Made by a program: the position numbers and the translations under genes. From the NCBI GenBank assembly GCA_009704065.1, contig WLEX01000057.1:1-7437 (forward strand): 7,437 nt of DNA. The letters run 5' to 3'. The notes under the pieces are model-generated. The model had not been told where the DNA came from. It did not search any database and saw only the letters and a list, made by a program, of their open reading frames with translations. The first letter of the stretch is position 1. Each line of letters starts with the position of its first letter. This DNA is from Actinomycetota bacterium. Lineage in GTDB: Bacteria > Actinomycetota > Acidimicrobiia > Acidimicrobiales > Ilumatobacteraceae. Positions 4,877-7,437 of the stretch are shown piece by piece.

Positions 4877-5848
4877 ATGAAGGGGCGTCGCGTACTAGTC
4901 ACCGGTATGGGTGGCGAACTTGGTTCTCTCGTTGCCTCTATGGCAGAAAACTCTGAGTGGGCCGGCGACATCATGGGTTTCGATGTTGATCCCCCCCGTC
5001 GTATGTTGAAGCGTTCGAAATTCGTTCGTGTTGCGCCAACCGAGCACGATCGCATTGCTCAACTCATTCACGATTTCAATCCTCACGTGTTGTTGCATGT
5101 CGGCGTATGGGAACCACATGCTCGGTTAGCCACAAGCGAAGCAGAGTCGTGCACTGAACTTGTTGCGAAAGCAGTGTTCGATGCCGCACATGAAGTTGAC
5201 TCGTTAGAGACTGCCGTTGTTCGTAGTGGTATCGAAATTTACGGATCAGGTTCTTACTCTCCACAGATTGCTGTTGAAACGACGCCTATTGCACCCAACA
5301 CTGTGTACGGAAACATGTGTCGCAACATTGAAGACCAGGCATCTGAATTACGGAATGCACGCGGTATCAATGTATGCACGTTGCGCCTAGCTCCTGTTCT
5401 TGGTGCACATGTACCTAGCCCTCTTGGTCGCTTACTTCGCTTGCCAGCTATTCCCTATTACGGATTGGGTAATCCCATCTTTAGCGTGGTGGAAGATTTC
5501 GATGCTGCCACTGCATTCATGCAAGGCGCACAACGCGATGCCGACGGTGTTGTGAACATTGTTGCAAACGGCGCCATCAGTATGTTGCGAGCCACTTCTA
5601 TCGGACGCCGTTTGCCTCTGCCATCGTTCGGGCCTGGTTGGTGGTTTGCAAAAAATGTTTCATCGGTTGCAGGTGCTCCTATGCCCGATCATGTTGCCGA
5701 CCTCATTCAAAATGGTCGTTTAGCTGCAAGTAACGAGGCTTCGCATCTTTTGCGTTTTGCTCCGCGCCATTCCACAACAGAAGTGGTCACCAATTTGTAC
5801 CAGTGGCCAAGTATCGAGCGCATTCCTGCACGAAAGCAAGTGGCCTAA
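4877..5848 (+). CDS. Extended SDR / NAD-dependent epimerase-dehydratase family protein lacking catalytic Lys
   Basis: A 323-residue Rossmann-fold protein of the extended short-chain dehydrogenase family. The dinucleotide-binding motif is TGMGGELG (9-16), and Asp36 at the end of the second strand (GFDVD) suggests NAD(H) preference. VVRSGIEIYGSG (114-125) carries the usual active-site Ser117 region. The expected YxxxK motif reads YGNMC (Tyr144, Cys148), so the catalytic lysine is replaced by cysteine. LRLAPVLGAHVPSPLGR (169-185) and SVVEDFDAATAF (204-215) are typical extended-SDR substrate-domain motifs. No membrane segment is seen. The loss of Lys suggests altered chemistry or a binding or regulatory role. 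The substrate is unknown. It heads a tightly packed run with the following hydrolase, which starts directly after its stop codon, and the FAD oxidoreductase. Confidence 0.85.
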   Translation: MKGRRVLVTGMGGELGSLVASMAENSEWAGDIMGFDVDPPRRMLKRSKFVRVAPTEHDRIAQLIHDFNPHVLLHVGVWEPHARLATSEAESCTELVAKAVFDAAHEVDSLETAVVRSGIEIYGSGSYSPQIAVETTPIAPNTVYGNMCRNIEDQASELRNARGINVCTLRLAPVLGAHVPSPLGRLLRLPAIPYYGLGNPIFSVVEDFDAATAFMQGAQRDADGVVNIVANGAISMLRATSIGRRLPLPSFGPGWWFAKNVSSVAGAPMPDHVADLIQNGRLAASNEASHLLRFAPRHSTTEVVTNLYQWPSIERIPARKQVA

Positions 5849-6697
5849 ATGCCATTCGCAGTTGCTGCTGATGGTGTTCGTATTCACTACGAGGTAACCG
5901 GCATTACAAAACGTGCACCCGTGTTGCTGGTGCAAGGTCTTGGTGGCGAAAAGAATTCGTGGAACTTGCAACGTGCTGCGCTCGCACTTCGTCACCGCAC
6001 TATTGCATTCGATAATCGCGGTGCAGGTCGAAGCGACAAACCATCAGGTACGTACGATCTTGAACAAATGGCCGATGATGCAATTGCAGTGCTCGATGCC
6101 GCCGGACTCGATGCAGTGCACGTAGTGGGGCTTTCGATGGGTGGTGCTATCAGCCAAATCATCGCGCTCAAGTATCCACACCGTGTCCGCTCGCTTACTT
6201 TGGTAGCAACTGCATGTCGAAACCATCAATGGCGTGCTGACTTATTGCAATCGTGGGCCGATACAGCCGCCACCGATGGCATGGCCAGCTTGGGTAAAGA
6301 AGCAGCGCGTTGGATGATTGGCCCGCGTTCATTTCGTCGCATACTGCCAGCACTTGGCTGGATGGGGCCATTGCAATTGTTTAATCCTCCCGACGCTTTC
6401 GTGTCGCAAGTGCAAGCAATTCTCACAACCGATGATCGCGCATTAAATGATGAACTCGGAAACATTACGTGTCCCACCATGGTGGTCGTAGGCAACCAAG
6501 ACGTGCTCACGCCTCGTGGCGATGCAGAAGAAATTGCTTCGATGATTTCCACCGCTGAATTAGTAATTATTAGTGGTGGTGCTCATGGCTTGCACATCGA
6601 ACATGCCAGCACCTTTAATCGTATCTTGGTCGAATTTTTAGGTCGTGCCGAGAAGGCGTATGTGCCGTTCGGTCACGCAGCTGCAGTAGCGGTGTAA
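5849..6697 (+). CDS. Alpha/beta hydrolase (AB_hydrolase_1 type), 282 aa
   Basis: A complete alpha/beta hydrolase with the canonical architecture. LLVQGLGGEKNSW (26-38) holds the oxyanion HG-like region, and AFDNRGAGRSDKP (53-65) is the conserved loop before helix A. The nucleophile elbow is GLSMGG (Ser96), the probable acid is Asp218 in GNQDVLTPRG, and the histidine is His246 in GGAHGLHIEH. A cap domain lies around residues 125-200. The oxyanion motif begins QGLGG where most relatives have HG. The overall pattern resembles esterase, haloperoxidase-like or lactonase-type members of the superfamily, and the substrate cannot be chosen. ATG 5849 abuts the SDR stop codon, so the two genes are almost certainly co-transcribed. 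The C-terminus ends in an alanine/valine-rich tail (GHAAAVAV). Confidence 0.93.
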   Translation: MPFAVAADGVRIHYEVTGITKRAPVLLVQGLGGEKNSWNLQRAALALRHRTIAFDNRGAGRSDKPSGTYDLEQMADDAIAVLDAAGLDAVHVVGLSMGGAISQIIALKYPHRVRSLTLVATACRNHQWRADLLQSWADTAATDGMASLGKEAARWMIGPRSFRRILPALGWMGPLQLFNPPDAFVSQVQAILTTDDRALNDELGNITCPTMVVVGNQDVLTPRGDAEEIASMISTAELVIISGGAHGLHIEHASTFNRILVEFLGRAEKAYVPFGHAAAVAV

Positions 6698-6702
6698 CCA
6701 CA

Positions 6703-7437
6703 ATGAAAATCATCATTGTCGGGGCAGGGCTTTCGGGTCTCATGGCTGCAAATGAATGCATCGTCCAAGGCCACGATGTCATCGTGTTCGACAAGGGCCG
6801 TGGTGTTGGTGGTCGCTTAGCAACACGCCGCATGGACGACGCAGTTCTCGATCATGGTGCACAGTTTTTTACAGTGCGCAGTTCCGAATTCCAAACGTAT
6901 GTCGATGCATGGCTAGAAGCCGGTGTCGTGCGCGAATGGTGTCGTGGGTTTTCTGAACTCGATGGACATCCGCGTTACGTGGGCACAAATGGAATGACCG
7001 GAGTTGCTAAACACTTGGCCAAAGGTCTCGATGTGCGCACGAGCACTCTTGTGTTCTCCATCAACAAAAACGAAGGCGACTGGACTGTCACTACCGATGA
7101 CGGCATCGAGTATCAAGCAGATCGAGTAATTCTTACTGCACCATTGCCACAATCGTTTTCGTTACTGTTCGGCGCTGGTATCGAGATGCCAGCCGAATTA
7201 CGGCGCATCGATTACGACCGCACACTAGGGCTACTTGTGACACTCGATTCCAACGAGCACCGCATTGGTACACCTGGTGGTGTGCAATTTCCCGACAAAG
7301 TGTTTTCATTTATCGGTGACAACGCTGCAAAAGGAATTAGCACCGCACCTGCTCTTACCTTCCATGCAAACCCTGTGTGGAGCTTGGAGCACTTCGACCT
7401 ACCGCTTGAAGAAATTCACGCACAACTTCTTGCAGCC
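6703..7437 (+). CDS. Renalase-like FAD/NAD(P)-dependent oxidoreductase, C-terminus cut by window edge
   Basis: The frame is open for 245 codons to the window end. The N-terminus has the FAD-binding Rossmann motif IIIVGAGLSG (3-12), with Asp30 (IVFDKG) at the end of strand two where Glu is commoner, followed by GRGVGGRLATRR (32-43). This matches the flavin amine oxidase superfamily. The block LDHGAQFFTVR (49-59) and the later GMTGVAKHLA segment are characteristic of renalase-like bacterial proteins, which oxidise dihydro-isomers of NAD(P)H or unidentified amines. It starts 5 bp after the hydrolase stop, so it belongs to the same transcription unit. No Shine-Dalgarno is visible. The physiological substrate is unknown and the C-terminal part is missing, so the family call rests on the N-terminal domain. 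Confidence 0.85.
   Translation, partial: MKIIIVGAGLSGLMAANECIVQGHDVIVFDKGRGVGGRLATRRMDDAVLDHGAQFFTVRSSEFQTYVDAWLEAGVVREWCRGFSELDGHPRYVGTNGMTGVAKHLAKGLDVRTSTLVFSINKNEGDWTVTTDDGIEYQADRVILTAPLPQSFSLLFGAGIEMPAELRRIDYDRTLGLLVTLDSNEHRIGTPGGVQFPDKVFSFIGDNAAKGISTAPALTFHANPVWSLEHFDLPLEEIHAQLLAA

Noticed and set aside
1..7437. tRNA genes, CRISPR arrays, insertion sequences, phage or defence genes
   Set aside because: No cloverleaf, spaced direct repeats, transposase or terminal inverted repeats were seen. Almost all the sequence is taken up by ordinary genes.

Overview
This 7.4-kb window looks like chromosomal DNA from a mid-GC actinobacterium. The best evidence is a SigR/SigH-type sigma factor followed by a small RsrA-type zinc anti-sigma factor, the actinobacterial thiol-oxidative-stress module. 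Several genes lack a Shine-Dalgarno sequence and have a TANNNT hexamer 6-9 nt before the start codon, as expected for leaderless transcripts common in Actinobacteria. The moderate GC content and gene neighbourhood would fit an aquatic Acidimicrobiia-type lineage, but that placement is inference. No RNA genes, insertion sequences, CRISPR arrays or phage genes were seen, and no gap between genes exceeds about 60 bases.

Layout. On the minus strand, at the left edge, an alpha/beta hydrolase (1797 to 1093) overlaps by 4 bp (ATGA) the start of a type I, formylglycine-dependent sulfatase (1096 to beyond base 1, incomplete). Everything else is on the plus strand. A MarR-family regulator (1818-2330) is divergent from the hydrolase, with only 20 bp between the two start codons. 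It is followed by the SigR-like sigma factor (2346-2936), the RsrA-like anti-sigma factor (2961-3203), an unannotated 51-residue single-pass membrane protein (3252-3407) and a short TTG-started TilS (3417-4274). After a 7-bp hairpin comes a protein that looks like a catalytically dead dual-specificity phosphatase (4331-4840). Then come an extended short-chain dehydrogenase/epimerase that lacks its catalytic lysine (4877-5848), a second alpha/beta hydrolase (5849-6697) and a renalase-like FAD oxidoreductase (6703 to beyond the right edge).

How the genes may work together. MarR is well placed to control itself and the divergent hydrolase-sulfatase pair. It could also couple that control to sigR-rsrA, which lies 15 bp behind it. 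RsrA should hold SigR inactive until its zinc-bound cysteines are oxidised. TilS is a housekeeping tRNA-modifying enzyme. The three genes from 4877 onwards are tightly packed (0 and 5 bp gaps) and probably form one transcription unit of oxidoreductase/hydrolase functions with unknown substrates.

The most unusual points are the putative pseudophosphatase (HS-x5-R instead of HC-x5-R), the adjacent SDR with Cys in place of Lys in its YxxxK motif, and the 20-bp divergent intergenic region with overlapping promoter hexamers on opposite strands.
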